DNA of 64,000 nucleotides from NCBI GenBank assembly GCA_004794785.1, contig SJOL01006398.1:23684-87683 (forward strand), read 5' to 3'. Under the pieces are notes generated by a model. That model searched no databases, had not been told where the DNA came from, and was given only the letters and a program-made list of their open reading frames with translations. Source of the DNA: Opisthorchis felineus. Its lineage: Eukaryota; Platyhelminthes; Trematoda; Opisthorchiida; Opisthorchiidae. This document shows, piece after piece, positions 11,001 through 26,000 of the stretch (position 1 is its first letter; the number at the start of each line of letters is the position of its first letter). Made by a program: the position numbers and the translations under genes.

Positions 11001-14000
11001 TCGGGCCACTTACCTGGGTTCAAACCGCGCTATCGTCTGCGCCAAGCTCACAATGCGTTTCCGTGGAATTCGGTCTAGTAGATCAAACGAAACCACGATG
11101 ACCACCTACCTAGGAGGCATGCCAATGACACGTAACTCAGGAACCGGAAGACCAGACACCTGTCAATCTATAATACCTCTGGTTAGACATTTAGTTTACT
11201 GTTAAGTATGCTTGGACCATGATTTATGAACAGTCGGGCCGTACAACAGAACCATGAATATCTCCCCAGCCTTAGCTTACTGGAACTTTGACGTTTCGTT
11301 TATGTTGATTCAAACCATAGGGTGGATGGAAAAGCCACGGGATTTCAGTTGTCTAAGATTCTATGACAGCGAAACTTGATGGAGTAAACAGGCTCAAAGA
11401 TTGTGGGTCATTAGTACATTTGCCTTCGATTCCTTTTAGTCTAATCGAACAGTTATGAAGAGATTGACGTGAGTGATGTTCTCTGCTAGGCTGATGGAAA
11501 ATTGGCCACGAAACTTCAACGACAAGTAGACCGTTAGACATAACATATTTAGCTCCGGTCAAACCATTGCACACCCAAAAGCTGTAAAACGAGCATTCTG
11601 GAGAGAACTGTCTTCGAAACTACCCAAGAATGACGCAAGTGTTCTACTTACCCGGCTGGCTAATTCTTTGCAGATATCTAAACAAGAAAATGCATTCCTG
11701 CTCCAGGAAAAATCTCACCAACAACTCTCATCTCCAAAAAATACTAGGAAACAGATACTCGAACCACAGAGGAATTAGCCAAACGCCAATTATGCCGAAG
11801 ATCCTTGCGGATTTCATCTTACTTAGATTGACATCCATTCGTGAACAAGCTGTTCGTTCACTTCCTCACAGCTGTTGGAACATCCCCAATGGAGATTTCG
11901 TCCTGTAAGTGAAGCCAGTTCATGCTGAAAAGCCGAGAAGCACTGTAACACTGTTTTGGGCAGCGTTTCCGGTGCACATCTCACGAAACCTAGTGCGATT
12001 AACTCGCACTTGGACAGGATGTAATGCTACTCTTCCTTCATTAATGGAGTCCACATCATGTGTTGAGTGTCTCCTCGAGTGATAACTCAAAAGGAAGGTT
12101 CATTCTTCGTGTCAGAACCTCGTCGTATCTGCCACCAACGGACACTTGTGACCTTTCATACTGAGATCAACTACAGTAGCGAGAATATTCCTTAGCACCT
12201 TAGAGGCTCTGTACACAGGTACGTCGGGTTGTGTTCGGGTACATAATCAGGCTTTGTCATCTTTCCTAGTCATCGGTGGTGTCCGTCAGGAATGCCAGAT
12301 TTCTCCGTTCCTCTTCACCTGCTTTCCTGAAGACATTTTCGGGCGAAAAGTGGTTATGGTAAATGCTGACGAATTAGAGTTTCTTGGCACTAGGGTCTTC
12401 GATTTCGATTACATATATGCTGCAGTCTTGTTGGGAGGTCACTTTGTTGTACAGAATCAGACTTAATTTCTGCCGTCGCTGATTCTTCCCGGTGGACAAC
12501 TACACACCATAACCTGTTTCACATTTGGGAGCAAATATCAGTCATGGGCGATACTGGAACGGGAACAACATCCCGAATTACAAGGCTAGAAACCGCGTTG
12601 CTCAATGTGTGGCATTTTTAACAACGGCACACCAGTTTGGGCATTCTGGATACATAAGCCAATTCTCTTCGTACGGCGGATTCGCATAGGCTGTCTTCGT
12701 CTGGGGATCACTGCTTATGAAACATTCCGCGGGTTTTATTCGGAGTAGCGCCTAAGCAATTCAGAAGCATGACGTCGTGGCTTACGTAAAAGTAAGAGGA
12801 CGGAACTCCAACATGTGATTTCTCGTCGTCGGTGCCGACCGTTGTGTCATACTTTACGCATGTCTCATTAACGACTCCCACTTTGTACGCTGTCCACAGT
12901 GGAAGGATGTCGAACAACAGCTTGGAGGCATAACATGAAAAGGTTGGTCTCAGTGTCCCAGCTGAGACACAAAAACGAGCGACTCCTTTTAATTGTAGCT
13001 CTTGGGGCAGGACGGGACCCAATTGTGTTGTGCTTTTTTGCCATGATTATAGAAATATCCACTCTGTAGGTATCGAAAAAGCAATTTCATGTTTTGAGCG
13101 TCCAAAGCAAACACCATCCTCAGTCCGTTTGTTAACTCTCCATAAATTTCATTCAAAAGCGAGGTTTGCAATGCCATCTTGGACATATGAATCAATCAAG
13201 CCACGTATCCACTGGCCATTGCTGCTCGGACATACTTTTGGTTCTGTTCACATAACACCCAACTGCGAACGGTAGGGAAGCTTATCAAATTGGCCCTAAG
13301 TTTGAGGTGGGGCGGTTTTTCCTCGTCGATTTGATATGGTTTCAAAATCCACCCTGCTGCTACCACCCTAGAATTGTGCGAAGAGATGCTATTTCTATGG
13401 AGGGTTTACAACAGCGTACCCTAGCAGCTACGATCTAGTGTGCCATCCTCCTAAAGGTTAGCCAAATATTTATTCCCTCTCTTGGGAGGAAAGGCTTTTT
13501 TGGTACCCATTCCGATTAACACATCATCTCCCTTTTGGGTGTTCACCTTACGACAGCTTAGCAGCTGGACGTTAAGTGTCGAATCGATTACTTCGATCCT
13601 AAAACACCGCTGAATTAAATGGAAGGCAGTGTTTTGACACGGAGTGAAAGGGAGAGGATAATTCTCGCATTTGTTAAACAGTTTGTAAGAGAAAGCACGG
13701 TTTTCACCTACTGGTAACCACGCGACTCGAACCCGAGTTGTGTCAAAGTCGATACAAGCAACATTATTTGTTCTTTCTTTGTGTTTCCTTGTTCACTGAT
13801 GAAAGCAAATGTGTACATTACTACAATTAACGATCTTTTCGTTCCTAAAATTACCTCAAACACACAGGATACCCACTGACTTTCTGGTTTCTACTTTGTT
13901 TTTCACTATTAATTTTGTTTTTTTGGCTGCTTTCAGGTTCATAGCCACTTTGTGTGCACTTTTTACTACGGGCGCTAGTTTCTCGGTACACTTCCTGTGA

Positions 14001-17000
14001 CACTTTTTTTGAACTTAATTTGCCTCGTTTGAGGTTCGTTTTTCGAATGCATTTGAATTTCTGTCGGATGTATCTCTCTATCTAGTTTTGTGACCTAAGT
14101 TTTCCTGGGAGCGTTGCTACGGCAATCCGGTCTCATTCAAACTGTCCAATGGGCTCTTGCTTACATGCACTTTCTATATAGACTTAACTCTATTCACGTT
14201 GGCGACTATCGGCAGCTTACCTCGAAATTGGGTCTGATCAGACTTCGCATGAATTCATAAATGTCAAATTCTCGTACCATTGCCAAGATATCAGTAGTCG
14301 ATCGGGATATCACTAGAGGATCATTTCATCGAGAAATCTAGTCTCGCCAGTTCAGGTCCGAACCGGTGATCGTTCACTCGTAACCCAACGGTGCAAGTCA
14401 CCTGCAGGAGGTTATTGTCTTACTTTTCACTCAGCATGTGTGGGCTAAGAACAGTCGACAATCTATACCATGCGTGAAACAACGCTTTTCAGAGTTTCAG
14501 CACAGGTTGACTTGGTTTCCCACAGCTGAAACCTTAAAAGCCCCCCACCACCTATCACATTCGGTCCGAGAGAGTCCATGAACTATATGCTTTGTGAAAT
14601 GAATATGTAGTGTTGTGAATGAGTGGTTCTATAACCCATGAAACTTCAACGTGAACACTGATAGCCGCACATGGACGGAGGATAGAATGGTCGATCTCCT
14701 AGGCAAAGTTTGTAGGTCCGAGTTCATTCAAGGTTCTAATAGTTTTGCACTGTCTCTGATACCCAATATGTATGGGGCTCCTGTTCAGTACTTTTGAGCT
14801 TCTCAAAATAGGTTGCTTGAGGTTTCAGAACAATATGCAATTTCGAAGTCACTGCAGCGATGGGCCTGCGACAGTTGTCCTCACTAGTTGCGTTGGTTTT
14901 TTTGCTTATGCTGGCATATCAGTTGTGTAAATTTGTAAACAGCCTTCAGCGAAGTATCCAGTTTCCGGACAGCATCTAGATGAGGATTTGTTACGGATGA
15001 CAGTGGACTAAGTGTCTGTAAAATATTCAGCTACTTCAAGATATCTTGCAGGTCGTTAAACACTTTTCCTCTTTGGATAGATAAACCGCTGATGGCGCTA
15101 AAAGACCATGCTAGGTAAATTAATGAGGAACAACGAACCAAAGCGCTCCCACAATATAATTCCGAAATCACTATTATATGCAGCTTCACAAGCTCTTACT
15201 GACTACAAAAGATTATCAGCTGCGAAAGAGACCAATCGTGGGGTGCTACTGAACCCTATTATTGACAGGTCATCTCAAGAGGGGTGACTTATGATAGACT
15301 AGTTCATTAACTTGAGCGCCCTTGTAACAATAATGTCAACAGCTCTTGAGTCGGTTCTTATCATTCAAATGTCGAACGCTGGTTCCCAAAACATGAACAA
15401 TAGTTCATTCGGTTGGTTCAAAGTTACTTTAGATGTTCAATTCACCAATGGGGTCCGGTGAAACCGTGGAGAACATAATTGTTCATTAGTCAGCAGCGGT
15501 GGATTAGCATACTCGAGTCACAGAAGGTTTTAAGAGGTTCGGTGAATTTTAGCCTGGCTGCGGGGACATGGTTGGTAATGTTGTATGATAAACTGCGCTC
15601 AGAACCGCCTCCGCTAGTTCACGTCCATTCCCAATTCACAAACCCTGAGGTGTCAGTGAAACAATATGCGAAAAAGACGGAACAGCAATTCCCTCCCTCA
15701 ATCGTCGTCTTGAGTGATGGGCTGAACACTTCAAAGAACAGTTCAGCTGGTCTCCTTTAATACAACCGCTGGAAGGACCCAGTGGGCCTGAATGGAACAT
15801 CGAGAGCAGCCCACCATCAACAACAGAAATCCAGAGTGAGGTATCAATCCTCCAACGCGATAAGGGCCTGGCGCGGATGGTCTGTACCCCGAACTCTTCA
15901 AAGGAGATGGCAAGGTCCTGATGAGCAGTCTATCATCTATACTGCAGAAGATTTGGAGCGAAAACAGAATGCCAGCCGTATGGAGCTCCTCGACCGTCAT
16001 CCCAGTTTTCAAAAAGGGCGCAAGACCGTCATGCGAAAACTATCGTGGCATCAGCCTGGTATCCGTCGCATCTAAGGTGCTCTCTGGCATTAGTTTGCAA
16101 AAGTCGATCGATTATTGGGAGAGACAGATTCGTGAGAATCAAGCTGGGTTTCGCCCTGGCCGAGGATACATCGACCATATCTTTACCTTGAGACAAATTC
16201 TTGAACAGCGCTATTCCTTCAAACGTCTCACGTTGGCTGTTTTTCTCGATATGAAATCTGCTTTTGACTCTCTCGATCGTGAGAAACATTGGCGATGTCT
16301 GGCGATCAAAGGTGTCCCTTCCAAATTTCTATCCCTTATGAGGGCACTGTATGCGAACTCCTGTGGGCGTGTACGAGTATACGGGATGCTTTCGCCTGAG
16401 TTCACCACATCCAGTGGTGTAAGACAAGGCTACCCTCTCATCTTTCCTCTTCAACTTTGTTATTGATATACTGCTTGAAATTTCCCTGCCTGGCTCTGAA
16501 ACCTCGGGAGTCTAAATGCTTCCGAAACGTTCGCTCACAGACATTGAGTATGAGGATGACATTGCTTTCCTTGGTTCAGTTCCTTCCCAAATGCAAATGA
16601 GTTTAACTAACCTAAATAACTCTGCCGCACGGTTTGGTATGCGCTTCACACCTGTAAAGTGTAAAGTGCTGCTGCATGGGTTGGATCAAACCCAAAGCTT
16701 ATGCCTGCAGACGAGCCAGTCGATGTGTCTACCTGGATGGCTATATAAGTTCCGGTGGACTGGCTGGAGATGAGATTACTTCTCGAATCAGGAAGACCAG
16801 TTCAGCTTTTGCCAACGGTTCCATAGGTTACGCTGGTTAGGACATGTGCTCCGCATGCCAGAAGACCATCTGCCTCGCAGAGCTGTTTTCGCCCAGCCCT
16901 GTGCTGCGTGGAAGCGACCGAGAGGTGGACAGTGTATGACCTGGCAAAGAAGTGTGAAAACACCAACCAGTAAACCTAGTCGGGTCGTAAACTGCCGCCT

Positions 17001-20000
17001 TGCTGGATGGGGACTCCGGGGCTCATCTCATCAATAGTCAGTGACACTGGCAGAAATGGCCCAATCGCTTTCAATGCGTAGCTACTCAGTTCCCGAACTA
17101 ACCAAATATGCCATCGGCCCCAAGGCTTAGCTATATGTCCCACACTCTCCCACTTTCCGGAGTTCGATACTGTAGCAGCTGGAACCACGGTGCCTATGAC
17201 GCACGGTTTACAGCTGATTGATTGACAACTCTGAGCAACAACGCTCTCATTCGGAACTCGATGACACCGCGATTTGACAATGTCTTTCTTCTTTCTAGCT
17301 TTCATCTGTTCAGTTAATTCGCTCATATTGGTGCGCCAATCCCATCCGTCTGCATGTCGATTCAGGAGGCCTTCATACAAAGGATCTTCCCAACCTTCCT
17401 AGTCTTTGCGACTTGCAGTACACGTGGTTTCCATACTACTTGGTGGGCTGTAAGATGTTTCCGTTCCACGACTCAGAATGATGTGAATAGTGTAGTTCAG
17501 TTTCTGTCCTGGCCGTCGGATATTTAATTCACTCCCCTCCGTTTATTTCACAGGATTTCTTGTGCATTCTGTGGCATGACTTTCCCTAGCTCCACTGTTT
17601 TGACGCCCTCGATTCGATAGTCAACGTTCACCACTATTGGAGTTCGTTGGGTAATTCCGAGCACAACTTAGCAGGCCTGGTTTTGTGTTGACAATTATGT
17701 TGGGTGTGTTTTGGGCCGAGGCACTCTGTTATCCAGCACTCTTGGGTTAATCTGACGCTGTTATGCTCCTCACGGAAACATGACTTGATTTCCACTATAT
17801 GTTCTGCATACCACATGGCAGAGGCAAACCATTCCACTCACTAATCTTTTATATGTTCTTGCACAGTGGGCTCTGGTTTCACATTTGCTGTGGTCTTTCT
17901 AGTAGTTACAACCTGCCGCCACTGTACACTGACGAAATTCGTTCCTCTCTCTTTCTGGACGATATTTATAGAAAACCACGCACATATCTCCCAGAGACGC
18001 CTCAGTCTATTGTCTCTTACTGTTGGCATTTCAACTGCCGTGGCAATTTGCTCAATTTGCGCTGGCTACCCAAATCGCTTCTCTGTTTGCCGCATGTTGC
18101 ATCACCGTGGCTGTCGGTGCGCAAACATTATCGGATCGATGCATACTGCTTGTCGATCGTGTCCACACTGTGGTGTTTGTTCATCTTCTGGCTCTGTTGC
18201 TCAGTTTTGGACTACAGTTCGGCAATGGGCTTCTTATATCATCTGGCTATCCGGCTGGTCTAGTTGGGGTGATTGTTGGATTTCGAGTTCTGCGGAGAAA
18301 ACTTTGCACCACTGCATTAACCGGTCGTCTGGAAACGTCCAATAAAAAACAAGTCTCTGGTTAGCTTGTCGTTTTGTTGGAATAGTTCATCCCTCATTGT
18401 ATGCATTTCTATCTTTGCTACTTTTAGCGCATGAAATACCGTAACCCCACTCTGGGATTAACCATAATCATTCCAGTGGGTGGAATTCTCCTTTAGGGGG
18501 AAATTCTGTCCTCTAAACCATCAACTAAGTCTAAAACGTCCATCGTTGTGTTCCGGTATGGTTAATTTATTGCACGAGTACTTCGAATCAGTTTGGTAAG
18601 TAACCAGTAAGGAAGCATGGGAAGCATGCTGTCTTAGATACGAACGTTTTGTTAGACTTAATTTTAATTCGCCGTAACGAACTGAGTGCAAACAGTTTCA
18701 CTTGTGATGTCAACTTCCGCTGCAATGGTAAACCTCTGTTGGGTCAATTCATTTATCCTCTATTTTTGGATTTCCAAACCTCTGACCTTCATTTATAGCT
18801 CGCGAAACGCTGCTAAGGTTACCCAATTTTTTACAGTTTCCCCTTCCCACATATCATTCAGAGCAATGTTCACTGAACCTTTTTTATTTGAGCTGCTGTG
18901 TGCGAAACCCTTTTCAACTCAATGTGAACTCGTGGCAAAACCACCATATTTTGAATGTGTCCAAAATATCGTACTTTTGCATGTCCCTCACCAAATTGTG
19001 CAAAAGTTAGGCACCATATGTTCACGACTCCCGTCTTCAGTTAGCTGCAGATTTTCTCCCTATATTGCGCTTTCTTATTGGAGTTGGGTAAATATCTATA
19101 CGTTTGTCTAACTCGTTTATTTCGAGCATAGCTCAGCGCTTACCAAATCAACTCTGATCTTAAATTCAGTGCATACTTGTCTTGAATAACAGGGTTTGAG
19201 TGTTTGAACTCTGTTAGTTGAACGGCAGCGAAAAAAAAATTCAGAAAAACAGATAACCGTCATTGCGTTCCGCATACAATACGACATGAACCGGCGATGC
19301 TGTTTGAAGCTACAACGCACGATTCCTCAGCGACCTCGCTGTTGCTTTAATCACATTGCTTATCCAGTGCAGTCCGCTGTTGATCGGCCCTAACTTGCTG
19401 CGACCTGGTGAAACTGGGTCAGACACGAATCCATTCTGTCAGTGTTCGTTGCTGGATTAAACTAATCACAGGACCTTGGATTAGCAGGTCAGCCGAACGT
19501 TGAAGTGGTTGTGATCAACTCAGACGATGGTGGTCACTGTTTGACAACTTACGTCACCCAAAGCGTCCACTGAATGCACGCCACACAAATTTGAAACGGA
19601 CCTATGACCTCGAGACAACTTGACTCTGAATCATCAAATTACCTTACTGCTGGGTACATCGTATGGACTCAGGCATGAGAGCTGGATAAAACTGCTGAAT
19701 GGCGCACAGTTGATGTTTCCTCGAACACTGAGGAAAAGTTATCAAAGCAGATGTAAAGCTTGTCGAACACTTCGATAAAAAAGTTCATTACCATGCACCC
19801 CGTTTGCCTAAACATATTGTGCTCGTCGCTAAAGGGATGTCAACAGCGCCGTTTTCTAAATAGATTTTCTAGGAAAATACCACGAATGAGAAAGCACTTA
19901 GGATAAATCAGGGTCCTATGAAGTGGGTTCACATATAGCCGATTTCCATCCCGTTTTTTCTCGTTTTCTGCAGATGGTCTGTCTACGTCACCATTTTTGA

Positions 20001-23000
20001 GAGGATCAAGGCTCATGTTAATATTCTGGCCCCCTACAATCGCTGTGGGTTTCACTATTGTACCAGGATTGCTCCTCACCCGACTACTCTTTCCCGTCAG
20101 TGAGGAAGAACATGATGGTGGACACATTCTCGATTTGCTGCGCGAAAAGTTGGACTTGAGTGGCCAGTTTCGTACTTTTCATACACGATTGTATACCTGT
20201 GCTCGCGAGTTCGATTTCATGAGTGTAAGTGAGGTTATTTCCCCTAAGTTGTATCTCCTTCAGGGTTTCGCCCTCCGTTGCATTCATATCTATAACAGTG
20301 TGTTTGTCACGCTCATTCATTAGCAGGTTTGGTTTTGTGCATCAACCCATACTGTTGTCCGTTTCCTTTTCCTGGCTTCTTCAAGGGAATAATCTTCAAC
20401 GTTTGAATGTTCAGAGAGACGTTGGGTAGCAGAGGTTACGTTGCGCTGACTCCACAGGTTGACCGAGGTGTGCCGTGCGATTCGGAAGAGTTTGGCAAAC
20501 AACCGGTGGATTTTGAAGCGAAATGTTCGCCAGGCCAAGTGAATAGGCTACCAGATACGCTGAGTTTCTAGCTAGAGAGTGAGTCAGTCGGGAATATCAC
20601 TGTCGACCACTGTGCAACCAAGCCATCTGACAATGATGCATTTTTAACCAATTGTCGGTCCATCACAGGGTTACTACTCACTAGCTTATTTGACTAAGCA
20701 TCAAATAAGAAGAATGTAATACCCATAGCCAGGTTCAGTAGGGTTGCGTATAAAATATCGCATATAAGGCAGGAGGAACATCGGAAGTCACTCGAGGGGT
20801 CCTGAATACGGCTAACTTGAAAGACAATACTATGCGTCCTACACTGGTGAACCGGAGGGATTACCTCCCCGTATGATGAACCAGGGACTGTGTTTGTGGA
20901 AACAAATACGACTGGACTGAAACCAACGTAGCACAAACAGCTAGATAATTTCGTGCCCAGAAGTTGATGAAAGCTAAGCATATGCGTGAATATCGACCGC
21001 TACTCAGCATTTTCGGAACGTGCACTAGACACAGGACATAAAGTAGATTTAGAAAATCTTGAAGTTCTGAGGCGATCATTATGGTTCATGCAATGACTCC
21101 TAGTGGCCGAGGCGGTGAGAACCGCCAGGTATCTCAGTGTGGACAGAATAGAAGGCAATTGTATGAAGAGTGGTTTTGGAATAGCGGAGTTGGTCGTGGC
21201 GGTGTGCGGTCATCAGTGAGAGGTAGTCATCAACCTCGTCCCAACCAACAAAAGTCCATGCAACCACGTCCGTGCAGTCATCTATGTAGACCAAATTAGT
21301 GGTAAACAACACCTAATGGGAATCATCACCTGAGGTACCCTGAGCCAGAGGAACAAGACCCCGAACCCAACACGGATTGGTGTAACCCCCATCCCAATCC
21401 ATCGACGGTAAGACGTAGTCACCCACATTGACCGAAAAGGTCTTCCAAAACTTACTTATTCTGTTAGTTGAAAAGGATCTCGCTTATTGGTTTTCTATCT
21501 GTCTTGACATTCGGTCAACCTGGTGACCTGATACATATTTTGTGTCAAAAGCAAAACGGTGCCCAGCGGCAAGTACACCGATTGTTTACGAGAAGTTTCT
21601 ATGAGGAGGCTTCTTGATCGGCTCCTGGCTTTTTCTCACTGACTAGATACCGCGTTTGTTTGTTGAACTATTTTCTCTTTCCTGTTTTGTCACAAAGCGC
21701 TACTCTCGGCTGACTGACAGGTAAGCTACGCGGTATTTTGAGATCCGCTGCCACTTTTCATACTGTCCTTTATAGTGTGATTGCTGTACACTTCAAATAC
21801 TTCAAAATGTCTTCAGTTCTATGAAAGATTCAGTGGTCCTTAATTTGTTCCCCCGGATAGGAACTTCTTCACAGAGAGCCCACATTGTCTCGGTCGTCCG
21901 AGCTCAATCACGGAACTGAGGAGTAAATTCCACCCCTCCAAAAAAGAAAAAAAGTTTGAAAAATTTCAGAAAATCTAGCCCCACCACTCCACAAAGACCG
22001 ACTTTTTCTTCGGAGTTCCGAAAAAATGAAACTGTTTTTTTATAGAAATTGATGCGTATTTGGCCCAGGCGCTTGAACGCCAGGTCTGGGTGGGTTAATT
22101 TTATCCAGTGTGCAGTTTGGGCACCGATCAAATCAGTTGAACAGATGAACTTTCCGCGTAAAGAAGTAGTCTCATTGCTTGTGTTTCTTACGTTCGTTGG
22201 CTAGATAGTGGTTAGTTGTTCTAATAAGCGCTGCGCCACTCCGGTTATGACATTTAACTGGATGGTCAACACGAAACATGTACTAATCACTAAGTGCAGG
22301 GGCACCGTTACGAAGAACGGCATGAAGTTAACCTTCAGGAGGCACAGTTATACCTGCGATCCGGGAGCCCTGATACATATGTGAACTCCTCTGATAGCTA
22401 GCTGTAGTACTGGATATAATAGGTGGGACCTGCATTCTCGTGACATGTTTTCGAGCTACATCAAGATAGCTCGGTATTTGCCTTCTGAATTGTTTAAGAA
22501 AGGTTCGAAAAATACTAAAGAAATCCTTCATCAGTGGGACACGACAACGAAAAGAAGCCATACAATCGCGGCGATAGTTGAGGAAATATGACCTAGAAAA
22601 CGCCGGAATTAAACAGTGTGTTTGAAGTATCGACACAGATGTGTGGTAAGATTCCATTGGTGGTGCAATGCCTGGACGATTTCAAAGACCCTGTCTTGAT
22701 AACTCATTGTCCACTAATCAGAAATATGCTGACACGAGTAAACTATGTTCAATGTTGATTCTAGCGACCCAATCATGTCACATTTATTCCACAATCAACC
22801 TTTTCCCCCTTGTTCAACTCTGTTCAGAAAGAGACAATAAAACAACCCCTGGAAACTGGTCTTCTACCAACGGCTGTCCTGCTATCAGTATGGGTATTCT
22901 GTGACGCTGCATGGACGCTATGGGAGCGCAAGACATGGCGTTCTATTCATTCGTCAGCATCGACAGAGGACATCCATTCATTGTATGGAACTGTGCAGAT

Positions 23001-26000
23001 TCGAAGCATCTTCATCTCACTGTTTGTTAGCTTTCAAGTGAGCAGTCCAAATCAGTTACTTGAACGTTAGAGTTTTCTCGCTATGGTACCGCAACTCATC
23101 CTTAGACAAACACAGCATCTTTCTGTTTGCGGTTGTCCTCTTCATGCTCCAAACACTGTTGTCAATTATACGTTCACGCGTCGTGGAACACACCCATGAC
23201 ACATCAAAGATTGGCACTAAGATTTGGGAATTTCACTGTTGATGTCGTCCTGCAAGTGAAGTCAATCTATGCCGAGGAACACTACACAGCTGCTTCATCT
23301 TTATTGCGTATCATTAACAGTGCGCATCTCTATGGAGTTTCATACCCGCGACCTCACATAACTTGTGAGTTATTCCTCCTTTCTGAGCTAACATTCGTCG
23401 GTCCTAGACGGTAATCAATGCTAACTGTATCTGAACAACAGTACATGTACAAATCTCATGCCTTATTGTAGCAAACTCGAATTGACGGACGAAGAGTGCC
23501 AAAGTGTACGTACTTTTCGGTGACGTTTGTGATAACGCTAAATGATTCGCCTACGAAACAAATGAGAATGCCTAGACAGAGGGAGACAGCCCTAGTTCCA
23601 AACATAAAGCAATATACTTGCAATAATAGACCGGAAGCTCTCTTGCTGCTGGGTGACCGCAGTATATATTTCTATATGCAAATCGGGTTGTTCTTCCCCT
23701 CAACTGGTAAGTTGCGTTCTTAAATTTTTGTAGTTTCAAATTTCCGATTTAGTAAGCTGGCGACTGATGGTTTCAGATGCCTTGGCGTCAAAACCTGACG
23801 GAGTACGATTTTCCCCTACACGACTACAAACGTAGCTTCTCTCACAGAATGTGTTTTCATACAAAAATTCCCAGTTTCTCCTTGATGCAAGTTTCTCCTA
23901 TTGGAGAAGAGGGAGCATGGCATGCTCTCTGAAGTGAAGTGAAAATTTTTTTCTGTATTCAGGTGTTTTACACGGCTTGCGTGATGGTGGGATAGAGTTT
24001 CCTAGTTTTGTCTGCGCTGAATGCTCCAGAAGTTGCTTACTCCCGTATCTTCGTGGCTGACACAGACTAGCGCAATGGGATGGGCTTCTGTAACCCCCGT
24101 CACTTAGGTTATTTCGGATTACCGGGTTTTCTGTATAAAGAAATAATCGTTTAGCTGTAACACCCCGTCGCTTAACTACCATAAAGCCCAAACGAAGCAC
24201 GAGGACCGAGATACAGCCAGGTTGCCCAAGCCTAGACAGGAACGGTCGATATATCCCACGGACCATCCGGACAGTAAGCTCGCACGCTAATCACTAGCTG
24301 TCTCGAGCTCAGCGAGTTTCCTTCATCTGTAAGTACCACCGAGCAAAAAAACGACTTAACATGAAGAAGTATTACTAAGTGATAACGATTACGCTGGTAA
24401 TAATTCAATTATTGTGCGCTGATTCGCCTTATTCTTGAACTCTGTCTATCATCGTCAGACCCTATTGCAATTGTGAAGTATTCCGAAGAATTGTGCTGCG
24501 TGCGCGTACCAGACTGAAATGTTCGCCGAGCCAAGTGCAGTCCAGTTGGTAAAAGCTGTTCGATGTGGCGGGTTAGTGTAACAAGTGTATTCATGACAAA
24601 CTGCCTAAAGGAATAGTCCCATGATAAATCTGGGTCAATTGCATAGTGCATTATCATTATCTTCAAGAGTGAACTGTCCACTTGGAGAACCAGAAAGCAT
24701 CTTCCTTCGCTTCCAAGAACTTTGCCTTCCTGAAGTTTGCGGTTGAATAAAACCCCTGCCTATAAGATTACGCCCTCGTGAGAAATGTCTGCTCTCGAAG
24801 GAGCGACATTAGAAGCATTTCAATGATTTTCGCAATGTTGTTTCTCATGCACATGTCTCTTTATTCCGTCTCTACCGTCCTCCGCTTACTCAGTTGTGCT
24901 TCTTCTCCATCATGGCCATATTAATCATGCGGCTAAAACTGTTCTGGACGCCTCAACTGTGTCTGTCGCTTGCCTTGTTGGCCCAACCGTTGCGATGGAA
25001 TCGGCTGTTTGACAGTGTTTTCCGTGCGCGTGAATTTCCAAAAACCCACGACAGATCTTCTTCCTTTCCGACTTCTCGGAACCGTTCGTCGCTTGCAGCC
25101 CATTTCCTGATCGTTTTGTTGGTGGCCTACATGACGGTACCTGGGAGGAAGAATCTACATGTATGTGGTTTCCACGACACCTCTCTTCTTAATATTGTCT
25201 CCTCATTGCAGTCTTTTGAATGTTAGTTTGTCACGTGTTATTCCGGTTAATGATTGACGTCCATCCCACTAGTGAGCCTGCGAATGCCAGTCAGGAGTGA
25301 AAACAGCTCGGCAGTTGGAGTAGGCAAATTGCGTCATAGGCGCCTCTGTTTAGTACCTCAGACGGACACACGCAGTTGAGCTCGAGATGGCTCAGTGTTT
25401 AGAGCGCGAATTTACTAACCAGAAGGTTCTAACCCAACCTCCGCATCTCGACTGTTCCTGTCTAAGCTTGGGCAACCTGGCAGTATCTCAGCCCTCGTGC
25501 TTCCTTCGGGTGGCTTGGTAGCACTGAAAGGGTGTTACAGCTGAACGTCATATGCAGTTGATGTTGTTTGCTTGTTCTTCCTCATCGATCACGCATCATT
25601 AGGCCGTGATTGATTGGGCGCGTAAACCAAGCGAATTTCGGTCCGTTACGCATTCCGATACCATCGGCTCAGACCAGCTGGGTAGTTGAACTTCCATAGT
25701 TTTAGCGACAGTTGGTTCTAATAAACAGTATTTTTCTTACTCCAGTAATCACAATGGTTTAAATACCCTTGGTGGGTCCATCACAAGTTCCTGTAACCAT
25801 TTGCCTACTCTTTTCCCCTCTGTTCTAGGCTGAACTTGACATCCGGGGACAGTTCAGTGCCTATGACGACGAAGCATTACTGAACTGGTTTCAAAGTTTA
25901 CCATCCCCCAAGGAAGACGTTCGGGTTCCTTGGGTCATTGCTGGCCCCATGTCAACTCTCGGCAGCCTGCGCCTCATGTTACCAGCTGCTGCGCCCTATC

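Larger units (their letters stand above)
8851..17971 (+). other. dpy-19 intron 4, 9.1 kb with nested retroelements
   Basis: The largest intron of the gene. In plus orientation it holds a SINE (10206-10385), an eroded reverse transcriptase (11690-12470) and an RTE pol remnant (15690-17095). The stretches 8851-10200, 12480-15680 and 17100-17970 show no recognisable feature. Confidence 0.9.

Noticed and set aside
14340..14400. tRNA-like stretch with GGTCCGAACCGG
   Set aside because: The box match is imperfect and there is no convincing A box or stem; too weak to call.
17799..18345. 154- and 159-codon plus frames over dpy-19 exon 5
   Set aside because: Out of frame with the conserved LPWQFAQF block and crossing its acceptor: shadows.
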